Shown here in pieces: positions 26,677-35,641 of a stretch of DNA of 64,000 nucleotides (the stretch's first letter is position 1; each line of letters begins with the position of its first letter). The translations under genes were made by a program, and so were the position numbers. Source of the DNA: Verrucomicrobiota bacterium. Its GTDB lineage: Bacteria > Verrucomicrobiota > Verrucomicrobiia > Limisphaerales > JAEYXS01. The notes under the pieces were generated by a model. The model ran no database searches. It was given only the letters and a program-made list of their open reading frames with translations, and was not told the origin of the DNA. The stretch is from positions 1 through 64,000 of the forward strand of contig JAEYXS010000037.1 in NCBI GenBank assembly GCA_023431185.1, read 5' to 3'.

Positions 26677-28116
26677 ATGTTCCACGTCGTTTTGCTTCGT
26701 CTGCCGCTGTTGTGCCTGGCCATTCTGGCAGGTGCTTTTTCTTCTGCTCACGCTGCCGACAAGAAACCGAACATCCTCTTCTTGTTCGCGGACGATTACA
26801 CCTACGAGGCCATCCGCGCCTTCGGCCATACGGACATCGACACGCCGAATCTCGACAAGCTGGTCAAGCGCGGCACTACCTTTACCCGTGCTTACAACAT
26901 GGGTTCATGGAGCGGGGCCGTCTGTGTGGCCAGCCGCACCATGCTGATCACGGGCCGTTCCGTCTGGAGCGCGAACAAGATCTATGACCAGACGGAGAAG
27001 GAGCGCGAGGCGGGTGTCCTTTGGCCGCAGCTCATGGCCAAGGCCGGTTACGTGACCTACTTCAGCGGCAAATGGCACATCAAGGCCGACGCTACGAAGG
27101 CCTTTCACATCGCCCGCAACATCCGCGCGGGCATGCCGAAGGATACGCCGGAAGCTTACAACCGCCCGCTCCAAGGCCAGCCCGACCCGTGGAACCCGGC
27201 GAACACGAACCTCGGCGGCTTCTGGCAGGGTGGCAAGCATTGGAGCGAAGTGACCGCCGATGACGCCATCGATTACCTCCAGCGCGCGAAGCAGGAGCCG
27301 CAACCGTTCTTCATGTACATCGCCTTCAATGCGCCGCACGATCCGCGTCAGGCCCCGCAATCCTTCCTCGATCGCTACCCGCTGGAGCGCATCCAGACGC
27401 CCACGAATTATCTCGCCGAGTATCCGTTCAAGGACGCCATCGGCTGCGGTCCTTCGCTGCGCGATGAAAAGCTCGCTCCCTTCCCGCGCACCGAGTTCGC
27501 GATCAAAACGCATCGCCGCGAGTACTACGCGCTCATCACGCATTTGGATCAACAGATCGGCCGCATCCTCGATGAACTCAAGAAAAGCGGGCAGGAGGAC
27601 AACACGTGGATATTCTTCACCGCCGACCACGGCCTTGCCGTGGGCCATCACGGACTGGTGGGCAAGCAGAACATGTATGACCACAGCGTGCGGGTGCCCT
27701 TCATCGTGGCTGGTCCCGGCGTGACCAAGAATCGCCGTGTCGAAGCGCCCATCTATTTGCAGGACGTCATGGCCACCTCGCTTGCTCTCGCTGGTGCCAC
27801 TGCGCCGGAGCATGTTTACTTCAACAGCCTGCTGCCCTTGCTGCGTGGTGATGCGAAGCTGTCTCCCTACCCACAAATCTATGGCGCGTATCTTGAGTTG
27901 CAACGCGCCGTGACCGTCGGTGATTACAAACTCATCGTCTATCCCAAGATCAAAAAGTTGCGTCTCTACAACTTGAAGCAAGACCCCTTCGAGATGACCG
28001 ACCTCGCCGAAAGCCACAAGCACGCCGCCAAGCTCAAAGAACTCTTCGGCCAACTGACCGCGCTCCAACGCAATCTGGGCGATGCACTGGATATAGCTGC
28101 CATGGCCCCGAAGTGA
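26677..28116 (+). CDS. Secreted S1-family sulfatase with variant CVASR motif (island member 4)
   Basis: Sulfatase of 479 residues starting the plus-strand array. A signal peptide covers residues 1-27. Metal ligands are in PNILFLFADDYTYEAIRAFG (Asp39/Asp40). The formylglycine site reads CVASR (Cys83), with alanine where nearly all sulfatases have proline; such CxAxR sites are known in some sulfatases but are rare. The third metal segment is FFTADHGLAVGHHG, the iduronate-2-sulfatase/choline-sulfatase type. The sequence LITHLDQQIGRILDELKKSG fits the same group. The product is expected to be active if the maturase accepts the variant. It stands 106 bases before the next sulfatase. Confidence 0.9.
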   Translation: MFHVVLLRLPLLCLAILAGAFSSAHAADKKPNILFLFADDYTYEAIRAFGHTDIDTPNLDKLVKRGTTFTRAYNMGSWSGAVCVASRTMLITGRSVWSANKIYDQTEKEREAGVLWPQLMAKAGYVTYFSGKWHIKADATKAFHIARNIRAGMPKDTPEAYNRPLQGQPDPWNPANTNLGGFWQGGKHWSEVTADDAIDYLQRAKQEPQPFFMYIAFNAPHDPRQAPQSFLDRYPLERIQTPTNYLAEYPFKDAIGCGPSLRDEKLAPFPRTEFAIKTHRREYYALITHLDQQIGRILDELKKSGQEDNTWIFFTADHGLAVGHHGLVGKQNMYDHSVRVPFIVAGPGVTKNRRVEAPIYLQDVMATSLALAGATAPEHVYFNSLLPLLRGDAKLSPYPQIYGAYLELQRAVTVGDYKLIVYPKIKKLRLYNLKQDPFEMTDLAESHKHAAKLKELFGQLTALQRNLGDALDIAAMAPK

Positions 28117-28152
28117 GCCGTTCAAGTTACGTATCACGGATTATCCCATCTA

Positions 28153-28169
28153 GGTGCATTTCCCCAAGG
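28153..28169 (-). repeat. Dispersed repeat, 17 bases exact
   Basis: On the minus strand CCTTGGGGAAATGCACC. The identical 17 bases occur on the plus strand at 43265-43281. Both copies are intergenic and lie beside sulfatase genes. Confidence 0.6.
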
Positions 28170-28188
28170 TTCAGGCGGATTCGAGGCA

Positions 28189-28216
28189 TTGCCTTTATCT
28201 GGAGTTAGGCTAACGT
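28189..28216 (+). promoter_or_regulatory. Promoter-like element, leaderless layout (sulfatase 5)
   Basis: TTGCCT, 16 bases, TAACGT, six bases (CGCAGC), ATG at 28223. The geometry is identical to that of the element before sulfatase 4. Confidence 0.5.
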
Positions 28217-28222
28217 CGCAGC

Positions 28223-29641
28223 ATGTTCCCTGTTGCCGCATTGCTGCCGCGTCCTCGTTGGCTGGGTTTGATGCTTGTGATGCTGCTTTGCCTGACGCTG
28301 CCCTCTGCCGGTTTCGCCGCAGCTCGCCCGCACATTGTCCTCTATCTGGCTGATGACCTTGGCGTGGATTTCGTCGGTTGTTATGGGAACAAAACCATCC
28401 GCACACCGAATGTGGACCGGTTGGCCGCGCAAGGCATGAAGTTCAACCGCATGTTCGCGGCCTCACCCACGTGCTCACCGTCTCGCGCCGCGCTCTACAC
28501 GGGTCTGTATCCGTCCCGCAACGGTCTCATGGGCAACCACACCGGCTCGAAGGAAGGGGTGAAATCCATCGCCCAGCATCTCGGTTCGCAAGGCTACCGC
28601 GTGGTGTTGGCGAACAAGAGCCATGTGAAGCCGCCGTCGGTCTATCCTTTTGAGATCTTGAAAGCGACCTTACCGCCGAATCCGAAATTCCCCCGCCGTT
28701 ATCGCGCTGAAGGATTGGACGCAGCCGCCGTGGATGCCTTCCTTGCCCAACACGCCAGGGAGAAACCGGAGCAACCGCTCTGCCTCATCCTCGCGGACAA
28801 CAATCCGCACGTGCTCTGGGAGAAGAACAAGACCTACGATCCGGCCAGGCTGCCCATCCCGCCCATCATGGTGGACACACCCAAGACCCGCACCGCGCTG
28901 GCGAATTACTATCAGGACATCACCACCATGGACCAGCGTGTCGGCCAGGTGCTGGGTTCGTTGAAGAAGCATGGTTTCGAGCAGAACACGCTCTTTATCT
29001 TCACCAGCGATCAAGGCCCTGAGTGGCCGCACTGCAAATGGACCGTTTATGACACTGGCCTGCGCGTGCCGTTCATCGCGCGCTGGCCCGGGCAGATCAA
29101 ACCCGACTCCCACAGCAATGCGCTCATCTCTTTGGTGGATGTATTACCCACGTTTTACGAGCTGGCCGGTGGCGGCACCTTGGCGGGCATCGATGGACGA
29201 AGCTTCAAGGGCGTGCTATTGGACCATGAGAAGAAATTCCGCGAGACCATCTTCGCCAGTCACACCGGCGATGGGGAGATGAACGTTTGCCCGCAACGTG
29301 GTGTGCGGGACGAGCGTTTCAAGTTGGTGCTTAACCTGAATCCCGAGCGTCAGTGGACCACGCACTTCACCAAGGTCATGGACATCCCCGACAGCCATGG
29401 GGAAGTCTATTCCACCTGGACGGCGAAAGCGAAGGAGGACGCGACGGCCGCGCACCTGGTGAATCTCATCGAGCGTCATCCACGCTGGGAACTTTACGAC
29501 ACCAAGTCCGACCCGTTTGAACTGACCAACCTCATCGACCATGGCGGCCACGACAAACGCGTGAAGCGCCTCAAGACCGAGCTGTTGGAATGGATGAAAG
29601 CCCAAGGAGACGAGGCGACTGAGCTGGCGGCCAAGGAGTAG
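28223..29641 (+). CDS. Secreted S1-family sulfatase, N-sulfoglucosamine-type (island member 5)
   Basis: Sulfatase of 472 residues with a signal peptide ending near Ala34. It opens PHIVLYLADDLGVDFVGCYG (Asp44/Asp45); the formylglycine site is CSPSR (Cys84), followed by AALYTGLYPSRNGLMGNHT, the pattern of heparan N-sulfatase (SGSH)-like enzymes. The metal segment is FTSDQGPEWPHCKW: glutamine stands where Asn or His normally binds calcium. It closely resembles the next gene in these blocks and is probably its tandem duplicate. The substrate is unknown; desulfation of an amino sugar is one possibility from the subfamily resemblance. It is likely cotranscribed with the next gene, 40 bases downstream. 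Confidence 0.92.
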   Translation: MFPVAALLPRPRWLGLMLVMLLCLTLPSAGFAAARPHIVLYLADDLGVDFVGCYGNKTIRTPNVDRLAAQGMKFNRMFAASPTCSPSRAALYTGLYPSRNGLMGNHTGSKEGVKSIAQHLGSQGYRVVLANKSHVKPPSVYPFEILKATLPPNPKFPRRYRAEGLDAAAVDAFLAQHAREKPEQPLCLILADNNPHVLWEKNKTYDPARLPIPPIMVDTPKTRTALANYYQDITTMDQRVGQVLGSLKKHGFEQNTLFIFTSDQGPEWPHCKWTVYDTGLRVPFIARWPGQIKPDSHSNALISLVDVLPTFYELAGGGTLAGIDGRSFKGVLLDHEKKFRETIFASHTGDGEMNVCPQRGVRDERFKLVLNLNPERQWTTHFTKVMDIPDSHGEVYSTWTAKAKEDATAAHLVNLIERHPRWELYDTKSDPFELTNLIDHGGHDKRVKRLKTELLEWMKAQGDEATELAAKE

Positions 29642-29681
29642 CCGCTGCGGTGTCGGTTGTGAACTGCTTAATTGCTTAATC

Positions 29682-31106
29682 ATGGCTGCGAAAAAGTCAT
29701 TTATCCTGCTTTTACTCTTAGGTTTGAGCTTCGAGCTTGGCTCTTTGAGCCTGGCCGCCGAGCGGCCCAACTTCGTCATCTTCCTGTCCGATGACCATGC
29801 GCTGCTGGACTCCACCCCGTATGGCGCGCGTGATGTGCGCACGCCCAACATGCAGCGTCTGGCCGAGGCCGGGCTCACGTTCACCCGCGCGTTTACCGCT
29901 TCCCCTTCCTGCGCTCCGAGCCGGGCTGCGATGCTGACCGGCCTGATGCCCGCGCGGAACGGGGCTGAAGCCAATCACACTTACAAGCGCGAGGGCATCA
30001 CTTCCTTGCCCGAAGTCTTGCGCCAAATGGGTTACCAGACCGCGGCTTTCGGCAAGGTGGCGCACGGCCGCTCTGATGCGAAGAACCACGGTTTCGACGT
30101 GTTCGACGAGCAGCACTCGGCTGATTTCGTGGCGAAGTTTTTAAGCGGGCGGGACCGGAGCAAGCCGTTGTGTCTTTTCGTTGGCACGCATGAACCGCAC
30201 GCGCCTTGGCCGCAGAATGATGGGTATGATGAGGCGAAGCTGAACCTGCCACGCAACTTTGTGGACACCCCTGTGGCCCGTGAGATGCGGGCGCGCTACT
30301 ACACCGATGTGACCAAGGCGGACACCTTGCTGGGGGAGATCCGTGAGCTGACCCGCAAGCACCTGCCGGCAAAGGAAACGCTTTTCATCTACACCAGCGA
30401 CCATGGTTCCCAGTGGCCGCTGGGCAAATGGAACCTTTATGATGCGGGAATCCGGGTGCCATTCCTGGCGGCTTGGGAAGGTGTGGTTGCACCAGGTAAG
30501 AAAACCGACGCCATGATCCAATGGCCGGATCTGCTCCCGACGCTGATTGAAGCTGCGGGAGGCAAAGTGCCGTCGGGTTTGGACGGCCGTTCGTTCCTGC
30601 CAGTCTTGCGCGGCGAGCGGTCCACACATCGCGAGGTCATATACACCACGCATAGCGGCGATGGTCGCATGAACATCTATCCCATCCGCGCCATCCGCAC
30701 CGGGGATTGGAAGCTGATCTGGAACTTGCATCCCGAGTTTGCCCACACCACACATGTGGACCGGGTCATGGCCAAGGATGGCGGCCGCTATTGGCTGTCG
30801 TGGTATGAGGCTTCTAAGACTAACGCCGCCGCCGCCGCTTTGGTGAAACGCTACCATGAAAGGCCAGAGTTCGAACTTTATGATCTGCGTTCCGATCCAG
30901 CGGAAGAACGCAACTTGGTCGCGGTTCCTGAACATGCCGGAAGGGTGAAAGAGTTGCGTGAACAGTTGGAGGCATGGATGCAGGAACAAGGTGACAAGCG
31001 CACGGTCTTCAACGAGCCGCGTCTGCTGTCCGATCCGGCATCCACCCGTCCAGGTGAAACTGCGGGCACGGAGAACGCGCCGACCAAGAAAGGGAAGAAA
31101 AAGTAG
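29682..31106 (+). CDS. Secreted S1-family sulfatase, N-sulfoglucosamine-type (island member 6)
   Basis: Sulfatase of 474 residues. The signal peptide (residues 1-26) ends LSFELGSLSLAAERPN and is encoded by CTTTGAG-like heptamer repeats. The core has FVIFLSDDHALLDSTPYGAR (Asp37/Asp38), the formylglycine site CAPSR (Cys77), AAMLTGLMPARNGAEANHT, and the metal segment YTSDHGSQWPLGKW, all of the SGSH-like type. After the catalytic fold, a proline/glycine-rich segment leads to a lysine-rich end (TKKGKKK). Its stop is one base before the next sulfatase start, so translation of the two is probably coupled. Confidence 0.93.
   Translation: MAAKKSFILLLLLGLSFELGSLSLAAERPNFVIFLSDDHALLDSTPYGARDVRTPNMQRLAEAGLTFTRAFTASPSCAPSRAAMLTGLMPARNGAEANHTYKREGITSLPEVLRQMGYQTAAFGKVAHGRSDAKNHGFDVFDEQHSADFVAKFLSGRDRSKPLCLFVGTHEPHAPWPQNDGYDEAKLNLPRNFVDTPVAREMRARYYTDVTKADTLLGEIRELTRKHLPAKETLFIYTSDHGSQWPLGKWNLYDAGIRVPFLAAWEGVVAPGKKTDAMIQWPDLLPTLIEAAGGKVPSGLDGRSFLPVLRGERSTHREVIYTTHSGDGRMNIYPIRAIRTGDWKLIWNLHPEFAHTTHVDRVMAKDGGRYWLSWYEASKTNAAAAALVKRYHERPEFELYDLRSDPAEERNLVAVPEHAGRVKELREQLEAWMQEQGDKRTVFNEPRLLSDPASTRPGETAGTENAPTKKGKKK
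29721..29756 (+). repeat. CTTTGAG-type heptamer repeat inside signal-peptide codons
   Basis: Four heptamer-like units (TTGAGCT, TCGAGCT, TGGCTC, TTTGAGC) spell LSFELGSLSLA in sulfatase 6. The same arrangement occurs at 31180-31211 and, on the minus strand, at 41309-41338. Confidence 0.6.
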
Positions 31107-31107
31107 G

Positions 31108-32658
31108 ATGAAAGTTCAAGACCACGGCTCAATCTGTCGTCAGGCAGGTAAAAGTTTTATCTGGTTCATGCTCGCTTTGTTGAGCTTTGAGCTTGGACCT
31201 TTGAGCTTGGCCGCGGAGCGGCCCAACGTCCTCTTCATTTGCGTCGATGACCTGAAGCCATCACTTGGTTGCTATGGCGACAAGCTGGCGAAGACACCGA
31301 ACCTTGACCGGCTGGCAGCACGTGGCATGCGGTTTGACCTCGCTTATTGCAATCAGTCTGTGTGCGCGCCTTCGCGCAACAATCTGTTGTTGGGCTCGCG
31401 CTCTACGTCTTTGGGCATCTACGGATTGTCCACAAACTTCCGCCAGGCGGTGCCGGATGCGGTGACGCTGCCGCAGTATTTCATGAAGCACGGCTGGCGC
31501 GCCGAGGCCATCGGCAAGATTCTTCATACCGGTCATGGCAACAATGATGACGCGGCTTCTTGGAGCGTGCCAGCGATGAAGGAGAAGGTGGTGGAGTACC
31601 TCGACCCGAAGAATTCCGCCGATGGCCAGCTCACGCGGGAAGAGGCGCATTTCACGAATCAACGCCTCAATGAGATCGGCAAACTGCCCCGTGGTGCGGC
31701 TTGGGAAATCAGCGATGTGCCGGACAACGCCTATGCGGATGGGCGCATCGCGGATGAAGGCATCAAGCGCTTGCAAGCGGCAAAGCAGAAGCAGGGCGAA
31801 CCATTCTTCCTCGCGCTCGGTTTCGTGAAGCCGCATCTGCCGCTCACTGCGCCAAAGAAGTATTGGGACATGCACGATCCCAAGAAGTTCACGCTCGCTT
31901 CGTTTCAGAAAGACCCGGAAGGCGCGCCTGGTTACGCGGGCAAGGTCGGCGGCGAGATCGTGAATTACGATCCGCTCACCGTGGCGAACCTGAAGGAGGA
32001 GGAGACGCAGCGCAAATTGCTGCATGCCTACTATGCCTGCATCAGCTACATGGATGCACAAGTGGGCCGCGTGCTGGATGAGTTGGACCGCCTTGGCCTG
32101 GCGCAAAATACCATCATCATGCTCTGGGGTGATCATGGCTGGCACCTGGGCGATCACGGCATCTGGACGAAGCACACGAACTATGAGGAGGCCAATCGCA
32201 TCCCGCTGATCTTCGTCGCTCCCGGTGTGGCCAAGCCCGGTTCGCACACGCGACAGTTGGCGGAGACGGTGGATGTCTTTCCCACGTTGGCCGAACTGGC
32301 CGGTCTGCCCAAGCCGTCGGTGCCGCAGCCCATGGATGGTGTTAGCCTGGTGCCGGTCTTGCGTGATGGCACAGCACGGGTGCGCGATCACGCCACGCAT
32401 TGTTATCCGCGCGGTGAACGCATGGGCCGCGCCATCCGCACCGAGCGTTACCGTCTGGTGGAGTGGAAGAAGCCGGGAGCAGCCGCAGACACGGCGGAGT
32501 TCGAGTTGTACGATTATCAGACCGATCCGTTGGAAACGAAGAATCTGGCGGCAACGCAACCCGCAGTGGTGAAAGAGCTGCTGGCGATGCTGGCGAAGCA
32601 GCCAGAAGCCAGGCAACCCGGTGGTAACAATCCGAAGCAGAAAAAGGCGAAACAATGA
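31108..32658 (+). CDS. Secreted S1-family sulfatase, iduronate-2-sulfatase-like (island member 7)
   Basis: Sulfatase of 516 residues from the ATG at 31108, which lies one base after the preceding stop; the frame is open further upstream inside that gene, but the export signal decides this start. The signal peptide is long (residues 1-37), and its end LSFELGPLSLAAERPN is again made from heptamer repeats. Then come VLFICVDDLKPSLGCYGD (Asp47/Asp48), the formylglycine site CAPSR (Cys86), NNLLLGSRSTS, and WGDHGWHLGDHGIW, all characteristic of iduronate-2-sulfatase-like enzymes. The tail is basic (KQKKAKQ). Its stop overlaps the next start by four bases. Confidence 0.93.
   Translation: MKVQDHGSICRQAGKSFIWFMLALLSFELGPLSLAAERPNVLFICVDDLKPSLGCYGDKLAKTPNLDRLAARGMRFDLAYCNQSVCAPSRNNLLLGSRSTSLGIYGLSTNFRQAVPDAVTLPQYFMKHGWRAEAIGKILHTGHGNNDDAASWSVPAMKEKVVEYLDPKNSADGQLTREEAHFTNQRLNEIGKLPRGAAWEISDVPDNAYADGRIADEGIKRLQAAKQKQGEPFFLALGFVKPHLPLTAPKKYWDMHDPKKFTLASFQKDPEGAPGYAGKVGGEIVNYDPLTVANLKEEETQRKLLHAYYACISYMDAQVGRVLDELDRLGLAQNTIIMLWGDHGWHLGDHGIWTKHTNYEEANRIPLIFVAPGVAKPGSHTRQLAETVDVFPTLAELAGLPKPSVPQPMDGVSLVPVLRDGTARVRDHATHCYPRGERMGRAIRTERYRLVEWKKPGAAADTAEFELYDYQTDPLETKNLAATQPAVVKELLAMLAKQPEARQPGGNNPKQKKAKQ
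31180..31211 (+). repeat. CTTTGAG-type heptamer repeat inside signal-peptide codons
   Basis: Units TTGAGCT, TTGAGCT, TGGACC, TTTGAGC encode LSFELGPLSLA of sulfatase 7. The base sequence is more regular than the protein requires. Confidence 0.6.
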
Positions 32659-34115
32659 AACGTTTGGTTCTATCGCTGTTGTTTTTGGCCTGCCTGGGAT
32701 GGCCAGCCAAGGCCGCAAGCAAGCCGAACATCATCATCTTCCTCGCGGATGACATGGGCATGGGGGACATCCGTGCGTATGATGCGACCTCCAAGATTCC
32801 TACACCGAACATGGACCGGCTCGCGCGTGAAGGATTGCGCTTCACGGATGCTCACACACCTGCCTCTGTCTGCACTCCCACCCGCTATGGTCTGCTCACC
32901 GGCCGTTATCCTTTCCGCAGTGCGTTGAAGGATGATGTGTTGCGCTCGGCCTATGATGCGCCTTTACTGAAAAAGGAGCATGAGACTATTGCCAGTCTGT
33001 TGAAGCGCGCCGGTTATCATACGGGCGCTTTCGGTAAATGGCACTTGGGCATGCAATGGGCAAACAAGGCAGGTGATGGTATCGCCAAGCCCGGCGTGGG
33101 CACTTCGCAATTCACTACGACGGATGTGGATTTCACCAAACCCATCACAGATGGCCCGTTGCAGCATGGGTTTGATTATTACTACGGCATCGCCAGCAGC
33201 ATGAACCATGACCCGTACTCCATGGTGGAGAATGATCGGGTGGTGGCGTTGCCTACGCAGTTGCGTCCGGAGACCAAGTTGCCCGGCGGGATCTATCGTC
33301 AGGGCTGGGTCGCGCCTTCCTGGCAGGATGACCATCAGGACGTCCTCACCAGTGCCAAGGCGAGGGAGTTCATCAAGCAACACCGGCAGAGATCGCCACT
33401 GCAACCTTTCTTCATGTACTACGCCGCGGCCGCGAACCATTTCCCTTATGTGCCGCCGAAGGAGTTGAACGGCAAACCGGTGCTTGGCCAAGGCGGTAAC
33501 GATGATGAGTCACCGCTGCGCAATGACATGGTGGTGTTGAATGATCATGTTATCGGCGAGCTATTGCGCCAGTTGGAAGACCCGAACGGGGACGGTGACA
33601 AGGCGGACAGCATCGTGGAGAACACACTCTTCCTCCTCAGTTCGGACAATGGCGCAGACAAAGGATCATTCGCGCCGATCCGGGGCAAGAAGGCGATGAT
33701 CTATGAGGGCGGACATCGCGTGCCGTTCATCGTGCGCTGGCCGGGCAAGGTGCCAGCGAATGCGGTGAGCGCACAGACCATCGGTTTGGTAGATATGTAC
33801 GCGAGCCTTGCGGCATTGACCGGCACGGCTCCGGCCAAGGGTGCGGCGCAGGATAGCGTGGATGTTCTAGCTGCGGTTTTGGGACAGGCCGGAGAGAAAC
33901 CCGTGCGCAACCAGCCGATGCTTCAGCAAGCCTTGGGTGGTGGCGATGTGTTCGCGGTGCGGGAGGGTGATTGGAAACTCATCGTGAAAGCGGGCAAGGC
34001 CACGGAGCTTTATCACCTGGGGCGTGATTTGAAGGAAACGCGGAATGAGCTGGATAAGGAACCGGCGACGGTGGCGCGGATGATGGAGATTTACCTCCGG
34101 TTTCAGATTCCTTGA
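32655..34115 (+). CDS. Secreted S1-family sulfatase (island member 8)
   Basis: Sulfatase of 486 residues whose ATG overlaps the previous stop (ATGA), implying translational coupling. A signal peptide covers residues 1-21 (LVLSLLFLACLGWPAKA). The core has PNIIIFLADDMGMGDIRAYD (Asp32/Asp33), the formylglycine site CTPTR (Cys73) with YGLLTGRYPFRSALKDDV, and the metal segment LLSSDNGADKGSFAP. The type is arylsulfatase A-like. An insert around residues 125-200 (including DYYYGIASSMNHDPYSMVE) probably shapes the substrate pocket. The protein has an ordinary C-terminus without the lysine tail of its neighbours. A gap of 91 bases follows, with a possible new promoter. Confidence 0.93.
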   Translation: MKRLVLSLLFLACLGWPAKAASKPNIIIFLADDMGMGDIRAYDATSKIPTPNMDRLAREGLRFTDAHTPASVCTPTRYGLLTGRYPFRSALKDDVLRSAYDAPLLKKEHETIASLLKRAGYHTGAFGKWHLGMQWANKAGDGIAKPGVGTSQFTTTDVDFTKPITDGPLQHGFDYYYGIASSMNHDPYSMVENDRVVALPTQLRPETKLPGGIYRQGWVAPSWQDDHQDVLTSAKAREFIKQHRQRSPLQPFFMYYAAAANHFPYVPPKELNGKPVLGQGGNDDESPLRNDMVVLNDHVIGELLRQLEDPNGDGDKADSIVENTLFLLSSDNGADKGSFAPIRGKKAMIYEGGHRVPFIVRWPGKVPANAVSAQTIGLVDMYASLAALTGTAPAKGAAQDSVDVLAAVLGQAGEKPVRNQPMLQQALGGGDVFAVREGDWKLIVKAGKATELYHLGRDLKETRNELDKEPATVARMMEIYLRFQIP

Positions 34116-34206
34116 GCTGGAGATTTTCCTGACAGCCATAGGCCGTTTGTGTTAAAGGAAAGTCGTAACCCTTTGCTGCCCAGTTCCGTCATCATCTGTT
34201 AACGTC

Positions 34207-35640
34207 ATGCCAATCATGAAACTCAAACCTTTTCTCCTGCTCCTGACCGCTTTGGCGGTGTTGCCCTCCGCGCTCTTCGCAGCGGACAAGGCCAAACCCA
34301 ATGTGCTGTTTATCGCCGTGGATGACCTGAACCACTGGGTCGGGCACTTGGGCCGTAATCCTCAGACCAAGACGCCGAACATCGACCGCCTCGCCAAGAT
34401 GGGTGTGACCTTCACCAAGGCGAATTGCGCGGCGCCGGTCTGCAATCCTTCCCGTGCCGCCCTCATGTCCGGCCTGCGCCCCAGCACCAGCGGTGTGTAT
34501 GACAACGGCCAAGACTGGAAGCTCGCCATCAGCAAAGACAAGACGTTGACCACGCAGTTCCTGAACGCGGGCTACAATGTTTTTGGCGCGGGCAAGATCT
34601 ATCACTCGGCTGACCACCGCGATGGTGAGTGGACGGAGTACTTCGACAAGGATCAGGGTCGCAATCTCCAGCGGCACCCGGACGCGAAGGACGATGGCGT
34701 GGGCGGCATCAAATTCTATCCGCTGGCGAATGGAGATGACGAGATGCCGGATTACAAGGTGGTGAGTTATGGGGTGGAGAAGCTGAAGACGAAACAGGAG
34801 AAGCCTTTCTTCTTGGCGGTCGGTTTGTCCAAACCGCACATGCCCTTCAGTGTGCCGAAGAAATATTTCGACATGTTCCCTTTGGACAAGATCGAGCTGC
34901 CGCCGTATCGCGCGGATGATCTGGATGACGTGCCGCCGGGTGGGATCAAGATGGCGCGCCCGGAAGGTGACCACGCCAACATCGTGAAATCCGGTCGCTG
35001 GAAAGAAGCGGTGCAGGCGTATCTGGCCAGCATCGCGTTCTGCGATGCGATGGTCGGCCGTCTGCTGGATGCGTACGACAAATCACCGGATCGCGACAAC
35101 ACCATCATCGTCTTCTGGGGCGATCATGGCTGGCATCTGGGTGAAAAATCGCACTGGCGGAAGTTTGCGTTGTGGGAGGAAGCCACGCGCGCTCCGTTCA
35201 TCTGGGTGGCTCCCGGTGTGACGAAACGTGGTGGCGTATGCGAGCGTCCGGTGGACTTCATGAGCATTTTCCCGACGCTCTGCGCTTTGACCGGTGTCGC
35301 CAAACCCGCGCATGTGGAGGGACTGGACATCACGCCCTTGCTCAAGAACCCCAAGGCGAAATGGGAAATTCCGGCGCTGACGACTTTCCACAAGGAGAAC
35401 CACAGCCTGCGCAGCGAGACATGGCGCTACATCCGATATGCCGATGGTGGCGAGGAACTCTACAACCATGAGACGGATCCTTATGGCTGGACGAATCTGG
35501 CGAAGGACGCGAAGTATGACAGTGTGAAGAAGGAGCTTAGTCAGCACTTCCCGAAGGTGAATGCCGAGGAACGTGCCCGCACCGGCGAGGGCGGTGAAGG
35601 GGAAACTCCGGCCAAGAAGAAGAACAAAAAGAACAAGTGA
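34207..35640 (+). CDS. Secreted S1-family sulfatase, iduronate-2-sulfatase-like (island member 9)
   Basis: Sulfatase of 477 residues (474 if the ATG at 34216 is used). The signal peptide is rich in leucine (LKPFLLLLTALAVLPSALFA). The core has PNVLFIAVDDLNHWVGHLGR (Asp39/Asp40), the formylglycine site CNPSR (Cys79), AALMSGLRPSTSGVYDN and WGDHGWHLGEKSHW, matching the iduronate-2-sulfatase-like group, as in island member 7. The C-terminus is a strongly basic tail (PAKKKNKKNK). A weak promoter-like pair (TTGCTG, 16 bases, TCTGTT, six bases, ATG) precedes it. The stop is one base before the next start codon. Confidence 0.93.
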   Translation: MPIMKLKPFLLLLTALAVLPSALFAADKAKPNVLFIAVDDLNHWVGHLGRNPQTKTPNIDRLAKMGVTFTKANCAAPVCNPSRAALMSGLRPSTSGVYDNGQDWKLAISKDKTLTTQFLNAGYNVFGAGKIYHSADHRDGEWTEYFDKDQGRNLQRHPDAKDDGVGGIKFYPLANGDDEMPDYKVVSYGVEKLKTKQEKPFFLAVGLSKPHMPFSVPKKYFDMFPLDKIELPPYRADDLDDVPPGGIKMARPEGDHANIVKSGRWKEAVQAYLASIAFCDAMVGRLLDAYDKSPDRDNTIIVFWGDHGWHLGEKSHWRKFALWEEATRAPFIWVAPGVTKRGGVCERPVDFMSIFPTLCALTGVAKPAHVEGLDITPLLKNPKAKWEIPALTTFHKENHSLRSETWRYIRYADGGEELYNHETDPYGWTNLAKDAKYDSVKKELSQHFPKVNAEERARTGEGGEGETPAKKKNKKNK

Positions 35641-35641
35641 T

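Noticed and set aside
30958..31107. Longer N-terminus for sulfatase 7 (frame open from 30958)
   Set aside because: The extra residues overlap the end of sulfatase 6, are Arg-rich, and would bury the signal peptide. ATG 31108 lies one base after the preceding stop.
34173..34206. TTGCTG, 16 bases, TCTGTT, six bases, ATG before sulfatase 9 as a firm promoter
   Set aside because: The spacing fits the others but the -10 hexamer lacks the key A at position 2. It is mentioned only as a weak member.
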